Notes: generated by a model not told the origin, from the sequence alone. Shown: positions 37,878 to 48,531, counted from the stretch's first letter. The stretch is DNA of 64,000 nt from an uncultured Litorivicinus sp. (GCA_902558075.1 CACECO010000005.1:26889-90888), one strand, 5' to 3'. Made by a program: numbers and translations.

Positions 37878-39174
37878 GACGATACTCTGCGGAACGTGCG
37901 TGCGCAGTCAGACTTTCCGAATGTGCCAGAGTCGATGCGACACCGGCGATTGTTTTAGATCCATGAGCAGTACAGTGGATAACCGATGAGCGCTTAATAA
38001 AATCATAGACACCGAGAGGTGATGCAAAACGCGCTGTCCCTGAGGTCGGTAATACATGATTTGGACCTGCACAATAATCACCCAAGGCTTCAGGCGTGTG
38101 ACGTCCCATAAAGATTGCGCCGGCATGATCAATCTCAGGCAACATGGATTCTGGATCATCGACACACAACTCGAGATGCTCTGGCGCCACACGGTTGATT
38201 ACAGCAAGCGCATCTGATCGATCCGATGCTTCGATAAATACACAGCGATTGTTGATTGACTGTTCAATAATCGATGCGCGTTCGAGTGTTGGCAATAAAC
38301 GGTTCATCGAGCCCAACACTGATGCCGCCAACGAGGGATCGCAATGGACAAGTATTGGCTGCGCTTCTTCGTCATGCTCAGCCTGGCTGAAGAGATCCAT
38401 GGCCACCCAGTCTGGATCCATGGGTGGCTCAACATAGACGAGAATTTCAGACGGCCCGGCGATCATGTCAATCCCCACCTTGCCGAAGACTTGCCGTTTT
38501 GCGGTCGCCACCCATGCATTACCAGGCCCAACAATCTTATCAACCGGTAAAACACTCGCTGTTCCGTAAGCAAGTGCTGCAACAGCTTGTGCCCCGCCAA
38601 CAGTCACGACACGATCAACTTCCGCTAGATAAGCGGCGGCCAATACCACCTTATTGAGCTCGCCTTTTGGTGCCGGGACAACCATTTGCACCATTGAAAC
38701 CCCCGCAACTTTTGCAGGGATTGCATTCATCAGAACAGATGATGGGTAGGTCGCTTTGCCGCCTGGCACGTAAAGTCCAACCCGACTCATCGGCCTGACT
38801 TCCTGACCCAGAATGATTCCATCACCCTGATTAGGAAGGCGCCAACTCGATTCTTTTTGAGCTTCATGGAACGTCCAAATCCGATCGCGCGCTGTCGTTA
38901 ACGCCGTTTTCAAATCAGGAGATAGGCCATGGAAAGCGGCCTCAAGGTCTGGTTCATCTAAAACAAGATCAGATGCCAGCTTCACTTGATGTTGATCCAA
39001 CTCACGGGTCAAACGCAACAGGGCCTCGTCACCTTCTGACCGTACTGCTTGAATGATTTCAGCAACGCGAGTCTGACGACTCAGATCACTGACTGATTCC
39101 CAAGCAGTGAGCTCCGTTAAGCGCTCATCGAAATTATCATCTCGTGTCGCTAGCGTGACAGGCTTAAGTTGCAT
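37867..39174 (-). CDS. hisD: Histidinol dehydrogenase
   Basis: HisD oxidises histidinol to histidine in two NAD-dependent steps. The 435-residue protein shows [60 protein letters not shown] and AEHDEEAQ, which holds zinc and catalytic histidines. Later come [12 protein letters not shown] and the [10 protein letters not shown] segment. It overlaps both hisG and hisC by 11 bases. Confidence 0.98.
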   Translation of the reverse strand: MQLKPVTLATRDDNFDERLTELTAWESVSDLSRQTRVAEIIQAVRSEGDEALLRLTRELDQHQVKLASDLVLDEPDLEAAFHGLSPDLKTALTTARDRIWTFHEAQKESSWRLPNQGDGIILGQEVRPMSRVGLYVPGGKATYPSSVLMNAIPAKVAGVSMVQMVVPAPKGELNKVVLAAAYLAEVDRVVTVGGAQAVAALAYGTASVLPVDKIVGPGNAWVATAKRQVFGKVGIDMIAGPSEILVYVEPPMDPDWVAMDLFSQAEHDEEAQPILVHCDPSLAASVLGSMNRLLPTLERASIIEQSINNRCVFIEASDRSDALAVINRVAPEHLELCVDDPESMLPEIDHAGAIFMGRHTPEALGDYCAGPNHVLPTSGTARFASPLGVYDFIKRSSVIHCTAHGSKTIAGVASTLAHSESLTAHARSAEYRRDS

Positions 39175-39811
39175 GCTTAGTTTTTACCCATTCGTTAAGT
39201 CGTTCAATTATAGGATAGATATGCTGGTGACGCGTCTTCATTGCAACCCGTGAAACCACCAACCGAGCACTAGAATACGCAATCAGATCACGCGCTTCGA
39301 GTCCATTCGCTTTCAATGTATTTCCAGTATCCACAACGTCAACAATGACATCAGCTAGGCCGACAATCGGAGCCAGTTCCATCGCTCCATAAAGCTTAAT
39401 TGGATCAATTTGACGACCTTGCGATGCGAAATACTGACGCGCAACGTTCACATATTTTGTGGCAACCCGGATTCGACCAGTTGATGGAAGTTCAGATCCC
39501 TTCTTAATCGCTGTCATCAGCCGACACTTAGAAAGTTGAAGGTCTACAGGCTCGCACAGCATGTCAGACCCGTACTCTAATAACGTGTCTTTGCCGGCAA
39601 TACCGAGGTGTGCACCACCGCGTTCAACGTATGGAGGGACATCGCTTGCGCGGAGCACCAGCAATCGAACATCAGGACGATTCGTTTCAAACATCAGCTT
39701 TCGACTCCCCGTGAGGGCCTCGCTCGGCTCAATACCCAGTGCGGCCAGCAAGGGGAGTGTTTCATCCAACAAGCGGCCTTTAGCTAATGCGAAGGTCAGT
39801 GGCTGACTCAT
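39164..39811 (-). CDS. hisG: ATP phosphoribosyltransferase, short-form catalytic subunit
   Basis: HisG performs the first step of histidine synthesis. At 215 residues this is the short form (HisG-S), lacking the C-terminal regulatory domain. Short forms are active and feedback-inhibited only in complex with HisZ, which is not in the window and is expected elsewhere. Motifs seen are [43 protein letters not shown] and the PRPP-binding [18 protein letters not shown]. It starts in an ATGA overlap with murA. Confidence 0.96.
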   Translation of the reverse strand: MSQPLTFALAKGRLLDETLPLLAALGIEPSEALTGSRKLMFETNRPDVRLLVLRASDVPPYVERGGAHLGIAGKDTLLEYGSDMLCEPVDLQLSKCRLMTAIKKGSELPSTGRIRVATKYVNVARQYFASQGRQIDPIKLYGAMELAPIVGLADVIVDVVDTGNTLKANGLEARDLIAYSSARLVVSRVAMKTRHQHIYPIIERLNEWVKTKHAT

Positions 39812-41070
39812 ACCCGGACTCGCTCAATATCTGCGCCTAAGCGTCGAAGCTTCTCTTCAATTCGCTCGTAACCACGATCGATGTGATACACCCGATCAAC
39901 GACAGTCTCACCGTCTGCAACCAAGCCTGCGATCACTAGCGAAGCAGACGCACGAAGATCCGTACTCATTACCGGCGCACCCTTTAATCGGTCGACGCCT
40001 GTCGTGCTTGCCGTAGCTCCATGCAAATCAATCTGTGCACCCATGCGTTGCATTTCAGGAATATGCATCATGCGGTTTTCAAAGATTGTTTCAGTCACTC
40101 GGCCAGACCCCTGAGCCACTGAATTCAGGGCGACGAACTGCGCCTGCATATCGGTTGCAAAGCCAGGATACTCGACAGTCGTGATATCAACCGATGTCGG
40201 ACGGCGGCCCCGCATATCCAGAGTAATGGTCGAATCAGTTCGATCGATCTGTGCACCGGCTTCTTCAAGCTTCAGAAGCGTTGCATCCATGTGCTTTGGG
40301 TCGCACTCTGTGAGAGTACACGATCCACCGGTGGCAGCTGCTGCCACCAAAAATGTTCCAGCTTCGATGCGATCAGGGATGATCCTGTGAGTCCCACCAT
40401 GGAGTTGCTCGACACCTTGAATACATAAAGTATCCGTTCCAATACCCTCAATCTTCGCCCCAAGTGCAACCAAGCAAACAGCAAGATCAGTGACTTCAGG
40501 CTCACGCGCAGCGTTCTCAATAATCGTCTCGCCTTGAGCGAGTGCTGCAGCCATTAAGACATTTTCAGTTCCTGTCACCGTAATTTTTTCGAACAGCACT
40601 TTTCCACCAATTAATCCGCTCGCGGCACGGCCTTTGATGTAGCCATCCGTTACTTCAAAATCTACTCCCAAGCGTTCGAGAGCTTTTACATGCAAATTCA
40701 CGGGGCGCGCTCCGATAGCACAGCCGCCTGGGAGAGAGACTTCAGCCTCACGGGCCCTCGCCAATAGTGGTCCTAAAACGACGATACTAGCTCGCATAGT
40801 ACGCACAAGATCATAGGGAGCGACAACTGAATTCAATTGCGACGCATCGAGTTCGACCGAACCCGTATCATCGAGTAGAACCTCAACTCCCATCCGCCCA
40901 AGGAGTTGCAGCATCGTGGTCACATCATTTAGATGCGGTAGATTTTCAAAACGCACCTTGCCAGGGACCATCAATGCTGTCGCCAGAATCGGCAATGCGG
41001 CATTTTTCGCACCACTGACTTTCACGTCTCCGCTGAGCTGACGCCCACCGCGGATTAATAAACGATCCAT
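39808..41070 (-). CDS. murA: UDP-N-acetylglucosamine 1-carboxyvinyltransferase
   Basis: MurA transfers enolpyruvate to UDP-GlcNAc, the first committed step of peptidoglycan synthesis and the fosfomycin target. The 420-residue protein has catalytic K22 in SGAKNAALP and the active-site loop [12 protein letters not shown] with C117, so it should be fosfomycin-sensitive at the enzyme level. It lies between ibaG (2 bases) and hisG (4-base overlap), tying wall synthesis to the mla operon transcript. Confidence 0.98.
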   Translation of the reverse strand: MDRLLIRGGRQLSGDVKVSGAKNAALPILATALMVPGKVRFENLPHLNDVTTMLQLLGRMGVEVLLDDTGSVELDASQLNSVVAPYDLVRTMRASIVVLGPLLARAREAEVSLPGGCAIGARPVNLHVKALERLGVDFEVTDGYIKGRAASGLIGGKVLFEKITVTGTENVLMAAALAQGETIIENAAREPEVTDLAVCLVALGAKIEGIGTDTLCIQGVEQLHGGTHRIIPDRIEAGTFLVAAAATGGSCTLTECDPKHMDATLLKLEEAGAQIDRTDSTITLDMRGRRPTSVDITTVEYPGFATDMQAQFVALNSVAQGSGRVTETIFENRMMHIPEMQRMGAQIDLHGATASTTGVDRLKGAPVMSTDLRASASLVIAGLVADGETVVDRVYHIDRGYERIEEKLRRLGADIERVRV

Positions 41071-41072
41071 CG

Positions 41073-41324
41073 TTAGATACCCAGTCCCTGGCGCTTACTT
41101 TTTTCTTCGGGTGTCAGGGCTGTGACAGTGATCGCGTGCAAGATCCCGTTAGCAATTTCACCGGAGATTAAACGTAAAACAGCCTGTTGCCGCTTGACCC
41201 GGGTCATTGATTCAAAATCAGCACTAACTGCTTCAATCTGAAAGTTACGTCCCTCTCCCTCGACGGCAAAGGTCCATCCGGTGTTTTTCGATTCCAATAA
41301 TACGTGCAATTCAGTGGCCAGCAT
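41073..41324 (-). CDS. ibaG: BolA-family protein IbaG
   Basis: An 83-residue BolA-like protein with the expected alpha/beta fold, including the loop and helix around [19 protein letters not shown] and the conserved [14 protein letters not shown] with the histidine that, with glutaredoxin, can bind a 2Fe-2S cluster. The start is ATG 41324, because CAGGAG lies 7 bases upstream; the longest frame adds 6 codons that lie in mlaB. Location between mlaB and murA is the standard ibaG position. Confidence 0.93.
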   Translation of the reverse strand: MLATELHVLLESKNTGWTFAVEGEGRNFQIEAVSADFESMTRVKRQQAVLRLISGEIANGILHAITVTALTPEEKSKRQGLGI

Positions 41325-41586
41325 CCGATTCTCCTGTCTCAATACACATTACGCCACCGAGTTCAGCCAGTGTCTTAAAAGTGGGATTCAAACCAGTCAC
41401 TGTCAACAGCTGATTCATCTCACGCGCAGATTTCCACCAATACACCATCACCGCCAGATGTGAGCTAGAGGCCTCTGTCCATGCACTGACATCAATGGTC
41501 GTCTCACCATACTGAACCGCATCAACCCCCAATGTTTTGAGTTCAGCCCACGGCTTGGCGTATGCACTCGCATCAACAATGAACAC
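41311..41586 (-). CDS. mlaB: MlaB-like STAS protein with divergent loop, GTG start
   Basis: A 91-residue protein in the mlaB position. MlaB is the cytoplasmic STAS subunit that stabilises the MlaFEDB phospholipid transporter through contact with MlaF. A STAS-like pattern can be followed (TTIDVSAW, a helix, LLTVTGLNPTFKTLAELGG). However, the loop corresponding to D-T-G-G in E. coli reads S-S-S-H here, so the key Asp and Gly are replaced and the functional threonine is a serine. The start is GTG 41586 with a poor ribosome-binding site. Assignment depends mainly on context. Confidence 0.75.
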   Translation of the reverse strand: MFIVDASAYAKPWAELKTLGVDAVQYGETTIDVSAWTEASSSHLAVMVYWWKSAREMNQLLTVTGLNPTFKTLAELGGVMCIETGESDAGH

Positions 41587-41588
41587 GG

Positions 41589-42197
41589 TTAGTTTGAGCT
41601 CTCTGATTCGAACGACCAGGCGTCGATTGCGCTAGCCACACTACCGGTCGAGTTCACAAGATCTGCAAACTGGTTACGCAAGGTCAAACCGAGATTTATA
41701 CCCGCAATCACGACATTCTCAACCAACCAACCTTTTCCTTCTCTGTAACCAAGTGCAAATTGAATCGGTAATGCCTCACGACCCGTACTTTCCAGACGCG
41801 CCTCAACCACCGCCCGACCCGGCTTTAGGATCACGCCTTCGTCGGGAAGCGTAAGTTCCTCGCCACCATATGCCGCAAGCCCCCTCGCATAGGCATCGAC
41901 AAGGCTTTTTTCCAATCGATCCGCGAATCGATCCCGCTCTTCTTCGGTTGCCTGACGCGCGAATCGACCCATGACTCGTAAAGCAACTGTCCGGTCATTG
42001 ATGAGTGGCGCAAACTGTTCAGAAATCCGAGTCACAAGCTCGTCTTCGGTCAACTGACCTGCTTGGAACTTCGATACATCGTCATAAAAGGTCTCGCGCG
42101 CAATTTGAAGTGGCTCAACCACAGCCTTTGGATCGATATCGCCGAATGCAGTGATTGAAATAAGAAGTATCAAACAACCGGCTAACCACGTTTTCAT
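41589..42197 (-). CDS. mlaC: Periplasmic phospholipid shuttle MlaC
   Basis: MlaC carries phospholipid between the outer-membrane MlaA complex and MlaFEDB. The 202-residue protein starts with a Sec signal peptide (about 1-19, MKTWLAGCLILLISITAFG) and then the MlaC/Ttg2D fold, with RETFYDDVSKFQ, RVMGRFARQATEEERDRFA and the VENVVIAGINLGLTLRNQF end. It starts in an ATGA overlap with mlaD. No mlaA is present in the window. Confidence 0.95.
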   Translation of the reverse strand: MKTWLAGCLILLISITAFGDIDPKAVVEPLQIARETFYDDVSKFQAGQLTEDELVTRISEQFAPLINDRTVALRVMGRFARQATEEERDRFADRLEKSLVDAYARGLAAYGGEELTLPDEGVILKPGRAVVEARLESTGREALPIQFALGYREGKGWLVENVVIAGINLGLTLRNQFADLVNSTGSVASAIDAWSFESESSN

Positions 42198-42655
42198 TTG
42201 TCGCTACTCATATTCAGTAAAAACTTACCGATCAGTTCCTCAAGAACGATCGCCGACTGCGTATCATAAATCACATCACCGTCTTTGAGGTTGCTCGGAT
42301 CACCGCCAGTAAACAATCCGATGTATTTTTCACCCAAGAGACCTGCTGTCAAAATTGAGGCCGATGTATCTTCTGAAAATTGAGCAAAATCTTGGCTGAT
42401 TTCCATATCAACAATTGCCCCAGCGGTTGTGTCATCGTAACGAATACCAACCACACGACCTATAGTCACACCTGCTGCACTGACCTTCGCACGCGTCGTT
42501 AAGCCAGCCACGTTATCGAAACGCGCGCTGAGTCGATAGGATCCAGAGTCACCAGTTTGCGTCAAACCGCTGACTTCAAGCGCTAAAAAGCCGAGGCAAA
42601 GTGCACCCAATAAGACAAAAGTCCCAACACTCAATTCTAAACGACGCGAATACAC
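42194..42655 (-). CDS. mlaD: MCE-domain phospholipid transporter subunit MlaD
   Basis: MlaD is the hexameric MCE protein on the periplasmic face of MlaFEDB. The 153-residue protein has one membrane anchor (about 8-28) and an MCE domain (about 37-118, with YRLSARFDNVAGLTTRAKV and GLLGEKYIGL), then a short helix that lines the lipid tunnel. Length is typical of gammaproteobacterial MlaD. It abuts mlaE and overlaps mlaC. Confidence 0.97.
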   Translation of the reverse strand: MYSRRLELSVGTFVLLGALCLGFLALEVSGLTQTGDSGSYRLSARFDNVAGLTTRAKVSAAGVTIGRVVGIRYDDTTAGAIVDMEISQDFAQFSEDTSASILTAGLLGEKYIGLFTGGDPSNLKDGDVIYDTQSAIVLEELIGKFLLNMSSDK

Positions 42656-43438
42656 TTACACCTCCCCAAACATCACTGCCGTCAGGAAAAAATCCAATCC
42701 AAGCACAGCCAACGAGGAATACACCACCGTTTTTGTTGTTGCTCGTGCGATTCCTTCTGATGTCGGAACCAAATCATATCCCTGATATACAGCAATCCAA
42801 GTCACTACAACGGCAAACACCACCGACTTGATCATACCGTTGAAAACATCATCAGAAAAACCTACTGAAGCTTGCATGTTAGCCCAGAATGATCCTGAAT
42901 CCACTCCAAGCCAACTCACACCCACAAGTGCTCCGCCCAAGCAACCAACACTCACAAAAATAAGGGATAGTATCGGCAGGCTTATCACACCAGCCCAGAA
43001 TCTCGGTGCCACCACGCGTCGCAACGGATCGACACCGATCATTTCAAGACTGGCGAGTTGCTCGGTGGCCTTCATCAACCCAATCTCAGCGGTCAGTGCC
43101 GAGCCTGCACGACCGGCAAAGAGAAGTGCTGTGACAACCGGCCCCAATTCTCGAGTCAATGACAGAGCGACCATCTGGCCAAGCGCTTGCTCGCTGCCGT
43201 AATCAGTCAAAATTGTATACCCCTGTAATCCAAGGACCATACCGATGAATAAACCGCTCACGATAATGATACTCAGCGACAACACACCAACCACATGGAT
43301 TTGATCAATCGTCAGACGCCAATGAACACCAACATTTGAACTACCAAATACGGCTTGCATCAGAATCAGCGTGGCGCGCCCTAAATCAGAAAGTTGTGAC
43401 AGTGTCGATCTGCCAACACCTGCAATCCAATTAATCAT
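42656..43438 (-). CDS. mlaE: Phospholipid ABC transporter permease MlaE
   Basis: MlaE is the membrane permease of the Mla system. The 260-residue protein has about five membrane segments and the family motifs GLVLGLQGY-like (here [12 protein letters not shown]), the [27 protein letters not shown] region and [19 protein letters not shown]. The last two contact the ATPase. ATGA overlap with mlaF. Confidence 0.97.
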   Translation of the reverse strand: MINWIAGVGRSTLSQLSDLGRATLILMQAVFGSSNVGVHWRLTIDQIHVVGVLSLSIIIVSGLFIGMVLGLQGYTILTDYGSEQALGQMVALSLTRELGPVVTALLFAGRAGSALTAEIGLMKATEQLASLEMIGVDPLRRVVAPRFWAGVISLPILSLIFVSVGCLGGALVGVSWLGVDSGSFWANMQASVGFSDDVFNGMIKSVVFAVVVTWIAVYQGYDLVPTSEGIARATTKTVVYSSLAVLGLDFFLTAVMFGEV

Positions 43439-44229
43439 GACACCGAATTCTCAAGTGATGGCGCAGGAAAGTGGAAACGCACTGGGCCGTCTGGATTCCC
43501 GTGAAGAAACTGCTGTACCAATGGGTCAGCCGATGTCTGCATCACGTCTGGTGAACCCTGAAATGCAACTCGATTGTTCGCAATCATGATCACATGATCC
43601 GCAATCGTAAGTGTCTCTTGTAAATCATGCGAGACCACCAACGAGGTCAGACCAAGCGCCTGGTTTAATTGTTTGACCAGTGAGAGTAGAACACCAAGGC
43701 CAATTGGGTCCTGTCCAACGAATGGCTCGTCGTACATAATCATTTCAGGATCCAACGCGATCGCTCGCGCGAGAGCAACCCGCCGCTGCATCCCACCTGA
43801 GAGCTCTGACGGCATTAAATCAACTGCACCGCGAAGACCAACGGCCTCCAGCTTCATCAAAACGACTATACGAATCAAATCATCGTCAAGATCCGTATGA
43901 ACCCGGAGCGGAAACGCCACATTTTCAAAAACGCTCAGCTCAGCAAACAGCGCACCCGACTGAAATAGCATTCCCATCCGTTTCCTCAAGTCGAACAAGG
44001 CTGAGCGTTTGAGTGAGTGGACTGACAGGCCATCAACACACACGTGACCAGATTCAGGTTTGAGCTGCCCGCCGATCAAACGCAGTAGTGTCGTTTTCCC
44101 GGTCCCAGATGGACCAACGATCGCCGTGATTTTTTCTCGAGGGACTGAAGCCGTCAGACCATCGTAAATCACACGCTGGTCGCGACGAAACACAACATCT
44201 CTAATCTCAACAAAGGCTTCTGTTGTCAC
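43435..44229 (-). CDS. mlaF: Phospholipid ABC transporter ATP-binding protein MlaF
   Basis: MlaF is the ATPase of MlaFEDB. The 264-residue protein has Walker A GPSGTGKT at 39-46, signature [14 protein letters not shown], Walker [14 protein letters not shown] and switch VVSHDLQE. It is the first gene of the minus run mlaFEDCB-ibaG-murA-hisGDC and is divergent from a cation exchanger gene across 98 bases. I see no confident promoter hexamers in that spacer. Confidence 0.97.
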   Translation of the reverse strand: MTTEAFVEIRDVVFRRDQRVIYDGLTASVPREKITAIVGPSGTGKTTLLRLIGGQLKPESGHVCVDGLSVHSLKRSALFDLRKRMGMLFQSGALFAELSVFENVAFPLRVHTDLDDDLIRIVVLMKLEAVGLRGAVDLMPSELSGGMQRRVALARAIALDPEMIMYDEPFVGQDPIGLGVLLSLVKQLNQALGLTSLVVSHDLQETLTIADHVIMIANNRVAFQGSPDVMQTSADPLVQQFLHGNPDGPVRFHFPAPSLENSVS

Positions 44230-44327
44230 AATCGATTGGTTTCACTTCATTTAAATAATCTAGTGCTGAGTGTAGCAGAGCTTCGCCACAACATGTTTAA
44301 TGTCGCATTACGTTCGGGAGTCATCAC

Positions 44328-45269
44328 ATGATTTGGGCCACGGTTGCCGTCGTTCTCGGTATTGCACTGACCGTCATTAGCGCAGATAAATTTGTTGAGG
44401 GCGCAGCAAGTCTGGCTTCACGACTCGGCATGAGCCATTTTTTGATTGGACTCACCATCGTTTCAATTGGTACATCGGCTCCCGAGCTATTCGTATCGGC
44501 TGTCGCAGCCTTAGATGGCAGTCCCGGGCTTGCGCTCGGGAACGCACTTGGCTCAAACATTACCAATATCGCACTCGTGCTTGGGGTGACAGCATTTATA
44601 TTTCCGCTACTCGTTCCAGGACCCTTGGTGCGGCGCGAACTTCCTTTACTCATCCTCATCTGTCTCTACGTTTATGCATTAGCAGCTCGAGGCACATATG
44701 ACTTATGGGCGGGAATGGCTCTGGTGGCGACACTTCCCATCGTGCTGTATCAGCTCATGAAAGACGAAGCGCAGATCACTGAAGAAACAGAACTTTCCGA
44801 GTTGTCGCTACCTATTTCGTTAATCCTTACGATTGGTGGGCTTTTTGTCTTGCTTGGTAGCTCAAAAGCATTGGTCTGGGGAGCCACTGAAATCGCGCTT
44901 TTTTTTGGGGTCTCCGAACTGACCATCGGGCTCACAATCGTTGCTATCGGAACGTCACTACCTGAACTCGCGGCATCGATTGCGTCTGCTCTGAAAAATA
45001 AAACCGACATGGCACTTGGAACAGTCATCGGCTCAAATTTCTTCAATTTCTTAGGTGTTATCGGAATTGCTGCAATGATTTCACCCTTCGCAATTGAAGC
45101 AGACGTGTTCACGCGAGATCTTCCCTGGACTCTCGGCCTGACCGTACTATTGTGGATTCTCGCCCGCTACGGATCACACGGAACGCTCAACCGATTACAC
45201 GGAATCCTTTTGATTCTCCTATACCTAAGCTATCTTTGGCATATCAGTGCAACGATCGTGCCGAATTAA
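44328..45269 (+). CDS. yrbG: Calcium/sodium:proton antiporter, CaCA family (YrbG-like)
   Basis: A 313-residue integral membrane protein with about ten segments and two inverted alpha repeats. The first carries GTSAPELFVSAVAA and GNALGSNITNIALVLG; the second carries GTSLPELAASIASA and GTVIGSNFFNFLGVIG. These repeats bind the cation in the CaCA superfamily. A gene of this type divergent from mlaF and upstream of kdsD is the arrangement of E. coli yrbG. The ion specificity is not shown by sequence. It is coupled to kdsD by TAATG. Confidence 0.93.
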   Translation: MIWATVAVVLGIALTVISADKFVEGAASLASRLGMSHFLIGLTIVSIGTSAPELFVSAVAALDGSPGLALGNALGSNITNIALVLGVTAFIFPLLVPGPLVRRELPLLILICLYVYALAARGTYDLWAGMALVATLPIVLYQLMKDEAQITEETELSELSLPISLILTIGGLFVLLGSSKALVWGATEIALFFGVSELTIGLTIVAIGTSLPELAASIASALKNKTDMALGTVIGSNFFNFLGVIGIAAMISPFAIEADVFTRDLPWTLGLTVLLWILARYGSHGTLNRLHGILLILLYLSYLWHISATIVPN

Positions 45270-46228
45270 TGAGCTTTATCAGATCCGCGAAACGTACCAT
45301 CCACCTTGAATCCGAGGCGATCGCACAGTTAGCTGAACAACTGAACCATGACTTCAGCAGCGCCTGTGAGCTCTGTCTGCACTGTGAGGGCCGGATCGTC
45401 GTCACGGGGATGGGTAAATCAGGTCATATCGCGAGTAAAATCGCCGCGACGCTTGCTTCAACTGGGACCCCAGCTTTTTTCATGCACCCAGCAGAGGCCT
45501 CACATGGTGATTTGGGAATGCTCACATCAAAAGATGTAGTACTTGCGTTGTCTAACAGTGGGACGTCGGCCGAGATTATTTTACTGATACCATTGATGCA
45601 ACGGCTCGGGACACCATTGGTTAGCCTGACCAGTGATGCAAATTCAACACTTGCTCGTGCATCCGATGCACATCTACTAGTATCTGTCTCCGAGGAGGCC
45701 TGTCCACTCAATCTCGCACCAACTTCGAGTACAACGGCGGCACTGGTGATGGGTGATGCGCTAGCGATTGCATTGCTTGAGGCGAAAGGGTTTTCACATG
45801 AAGATTTTGCATTTAGTCACCCAGGCGGCACACTCGGACGCAAACTTTTACTTAAGGTCGATGACATCATGCATACCGGTGAGTCTCTCCCGTCAGTCTC
45901 TGATGCCGCAAGTGTATCAGAGGCACTCATTGAAATGACGGCCAAACGACTTGGCTTCACGACTGTTTTAGGTGACGACGGTCATCTAATTGGAGTGTTT
46001 TCGGACGGTGACCTGCGCCGGGCCATTGAGACAGGATATGACCTCAGAGATCGACAAATTCGTGACCTGATGACGCAGGGGGGTGCGACGATCGAACGCG
46101 GGGCACTGGCTGCGATGGCTGCGCGTGTCATGCAGGACAAACGGATCAATGCAATTGTCGTGGTCGACAACGAATTACCGATTGGTGTACTCAATATGCA
46201 CGACCTGTTACAAGCAGGGGTTGTATGA
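45269..46228 (+). CDS. kdsD: D-arabinose 5-phosphate isomerase
   Basis: KdsD interconverts ribulose 5-phosphate and arabinose 5-phosphate for Kdo synthesis. The start is ATG 45269 (M-S-F-I-R-S-A-K-R-T), overlapping the exchanger stop by one base; the longer frame is inside that gene. The 319-residue protein has a SIS domain (about 35-170, VVTGMGKSGHIASKIAATLASTG, SNSGTSAEI) and two CBS domains (about 205-319). The motif SHPGGTLGRKL is typical. Confidence 0.96.
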   Translation: MSFIRSAKRTIHLESEAIAQLAEQLNHDFSSACELCLHCEGRIVVTGMGKSGHIASKIAATLASTGTPAFFMHPAEASHGDLGMLTSKDVVLALSNSGTSAEIILLIPLMQRLGTPLVSLTSDANSTLARASDAHLLVSVSEEACPLNLAPTSSTTAALVMGDALAIALLEAKGFSHEDFAFSHPGGTLGRKLLLKVDDIMHTGESLPSVSDAASVSEALIEMTAKRLGFTTVLGDDGHLIGVFSDGDLRRAIETGYDLRDRQIRDLMTQGGATIERGALAAMAARVMQDKRINAIVVVDNELPIGVLNMHDLLQAGVV

Positions 46229-46737
46229 GCTCGAAAACTGTTCAGCTCATGGCATTTGATGTTGACGGAGTCTTTACAGACGGCACGCTCTATTACGGTA
46301 TCGAGGGAGATGCTCTGAAAGCATTTAACATCATGGATGGGCTTGGATTGAAACTCCTGCAAAAAGCGGGTATCAAAACCGCAATCATTACTGGTCGGCA
46401 ATCACCTATGGTTGAGCGACGATTTTCAGAACTGGATTTCGATTTCATCATTCAAGGCCGTGAAGACAAAGGACATGCACTTAAATATCTCGCAGACCAG
46501 CTCTCGCTTGAGAATCAAGAGGTGGGGTATATGGGGGACGACTTCCCTGACCTGACAACACTCGATAGTGCTGATTTCTTTGCGACTGTGCCGAACGCAC
46601 CTGCGCAAGTTCAGCAGGCTGCGTCTTTCGTCACAGTAAAATCAGGTGGTCAAGGTGCCGTGCGTGAGCTCTGTGAGTTCTTGCTTCAATCGCAAGGTTA
46701 TGATCCCCTAGAGCTATATCAATGGAACCCATCGTGA
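46225..46737 (+). CDS. kdsC: 3-deoxy-D-manno-octulosonate 8-phosphate phosphatase
   Basis: KdsC removes phosphate from Kdo-8-P. The 170-residue HAD-family C0 phosphatase has the nucleophile motif FDVDGVFTDG (D11, D13), ITGR in motif II, and YMGDDFPDL in motif IV. Short size without a cap domain is typical. It is coupled to kdsD (ATGA) and overlaps lptC by 16 bases. Confidence 0.97.
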   Translation: MSSKTVQLMAFDVDGVFTDGTLYYGIEGDALKAFNIMDGLGLKLLQKAGIKTAIITGRQSPMVERRFSELDFDFIIQGREDKGHALKYLADQLSLENQEVGYMGDDFPDLTTLDSADFFATVPNAPAQVQQAASFVTVKSGGQGAVRELCEFLLQSQGYDPLELYQWNPS

Positions 46738-47336
46738 GCAACTGGCGGCAACTGTTCCTCAATTCATTGGGCTGGGGACGTTTGGCTGGAATCGCCCTCG
46801 GAATTGCGTTTGTCGTAATTGGACTTTCCAAGCCCATCACAAAAACAACGCTCGATCCGTCGCTCAAAGAAATTGCCGATCTGCGCCCTGATGCATTTAT
46901 GGAGGGAGTACACCAACGCCAATTTGACGCTTTCGGACAACTCGAGACAACGCTCGTCGCAACGAGCCTTCTTGATTTTGGTGATCGCGCAAATGCGGAA
47001 CTTGTCGAACCTCAGCTTTGGCTCGAGCGTCCACCTGCAACTTGGTATATTGAAGGTGACCGAGGCGAATTGACTGCCCACCGCCATCGACTGCATCTCA
47101 TGGATAACGTGATTGCAAATCGATTCGAAGACGGCAAAGACCCATGGCGCCTGAGTGGGGAAACCCTCAACTGGGATCAGACAACGGATCTTGTGACATC
47201 CAAGACCACGACCAAATTGGTCCAAGGAGAATCAAAGAGCATTGGTGATGAACTCGTCATAAATCTCAACACCAACGAATACACCCTAGGAGAGAATGTG
47301 AGGACAAAATGGCGAAGCGCTACTTTATCGCGATAA
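46722..47336 (+). CDS. lptC: LPS export system protein LptC
   Basis: LptC is the bitopic protein that passes LPS from LptB2FG to LptA. The 204-residue product has an N-terminal membrane segment (about 20-37) and a periplasmic beta-jellyroll. Family sequence is weak, so the call leans on topology and position between kdsC and lptA. ATG 46722 is used; GTG 46734, with GGAA upstream and a GTGA overlap with the kdsC stop, is an equally good start and would drop four residues. Confidence 0.9.
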   Translation: MEPIVSNWRQLFLNSLGWGRLAGIALGIAFVVIGLSKPITKTTLDPSLKEIADLRPDAFMEGVHQRQFDAFGQLETTLVATSLLDFGDRANAELVEPQLWLERPPATWYIEGDRGELTAHRHRLHLMDNVIANRFEDGKDPWRLSGETLNWDQTTDLVTSKTTTKLVQGESKSIGDELVINLNTNEYTLGENVRTKWRSATLSR

Positions 47337-47797
47337 TCTGGCTAGTCGCGCCCTCAGTTTTTGCACTCCCCGAGGATCGTGACCAACCGATTGAAATCGC
47401 TGCCGATAATGCAGTAATCAATGAAAAACAGAACCAGGCGGAGTACACAGGCGCTGTCCTCGTGACTCAAGGCACACTGAAGCTCGAAGGTGAGCTCGTC
47501 AATCTGAAAACCAATGAAGCTGGTGAAGTCGAAACTTTTATCTCTAAAGGACAGCCAGCACGGTTTGAAAACTTACGCAGAAAAACAGATAAGGAGCCAG
47601 TCCGCGGTCGAGCAGCAATCATTGAATACTCATATGAGACCGACCGAGTGGTCTTGACTGGAGATGCAGAAATCACCACAGAAGATTCTGAATTTTCCGG
47701 CCCTGAAATCACATATGACCTCAATACCGGCGAAGTTGCTGCATCCGGGAGTCGCTCCAAACGTGTCAACATGACCATGCAACCGAAGAAGAAATGA
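47309..47797 (+). CDS. lptA: LPS transport periplasmic protein LptA
   Basis: LptA forms the periplasmic bridge for LPS. The 162-residue protein has a Sec signal peptide ending near PSVFA (about residue 18), then the OstA/LptA fold starting [20 protein letters not shown] with [13 protein letters not shown] and the later [20 protein letters not shown]. Translation starts within lptC behind a GAGG. Overlap with lptB is ATGA. Confidence 0.95.
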   Translation: MAKRYFIAIIWLVAPSVFALPEDRDQPIEIAADNAVINEKQNQAEYTGAVLVTQGTLKLEGELVNLKTNEAGEVETFISKGQPARFENLRRKTDKEPVRGRAAIIEYSYETDRVVLTGDAEITTEDSEFSGPEITYDLNTGEVAASGSRSKRVNMTMQPKKK

Positions 47798-48531
47798 GAG
47801 ATCTTATCGCTCGACATCTGAAAAAAGCGTACAGGGGACGAGAAGTTGTTTCTGATTTGTCATTGACTGTGAGCCCTGGCGAAATTGTGGGTTTGCTCGG
47901 GCCAAATGGTGCGGGTAAAACAACGAGTTTTTACATGATCGTCGGCCTGGTCTCGCAAGACACTGGCCAAATTTGGATCGGCAATCAGAACATCACACGC
48001 ACACCCATGCATGGACGCGCGCAGGCAGGGCTTGGATACCTCCCTCAAGAGGCCTCAGTCTTCAGAAAACTCAGCGTGTCGGATAACTTGATGGCGATTC
48101 TGGAGTTACGTTCTGACTTATCGAGAAATGATCGTCAACAAGAGCGCGAGCGTTTGCTAGATGAATTTCACCTCGGTCATCTCTCATCGACCAAAGGGAT
48201 GGCACTGTCTGGCGGTGAACGACGTCGCGTTGAAATCGCTCGAGCACTATGTTCAGCTCCCCAATTTATGCTGTTGGATGAACCATTCGCGGGCGTCGAT
48301 CCGATCTCCGTGGCTGATATTCAAGACATTATTAAACACCTGGCGGAACGAGGAATTGGTGTATTGATCACAGACCACAACGTGCGCGAAACGCTCGGCA
48401 TTTGCCATCGTGGGTACATTGTCAACGCCGGTCGGGTCCTCGCAGAAGGTCGACCGGCGAGCCTATTGGCCAACCAGGATGTTCGTAAAGTCTATCTTGG
48501 TGACCAATTTACTATGACGCTTCCCGAATGA
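47794..48531 (+). CDS. lptB: LPS export ABC transporter ATP-binding protein LptB
   Basis: LptB powers LPS extraction with LptF and LptG, which are not in this window. The 245-residue ATPase has Walker A GPNGAGKT at 36-43, Q-loop [15 protein letters not shown], signature [14 protein letters not shown], Walker [14 protein letters not shown] and the H-switch [10 protein letters not shown]. It overlaps rpoN as ATGA. Confidence 0.98.
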   Translation: MRDLIARHLKKAYRGREVVSDLSLTVSPGEIVGLLGPNGAGKTTSFYMIVGLVSQDTGQIWIGNQNITRTPMHGRAQAGLGYLPQEASVFRKLSVSDNLMAILELRSDLSRNDRQQERERLLDEFHLGHLSSTKGMALSGGERRRVEIARALCSAPQFMLLDEPFAGVDPISVADIQDIIKHLAERGIGVLITDHNVRETLGICHRGYIVNAGRVLAEGRPASLLANQDVRKVYLGDQFTMTLPE

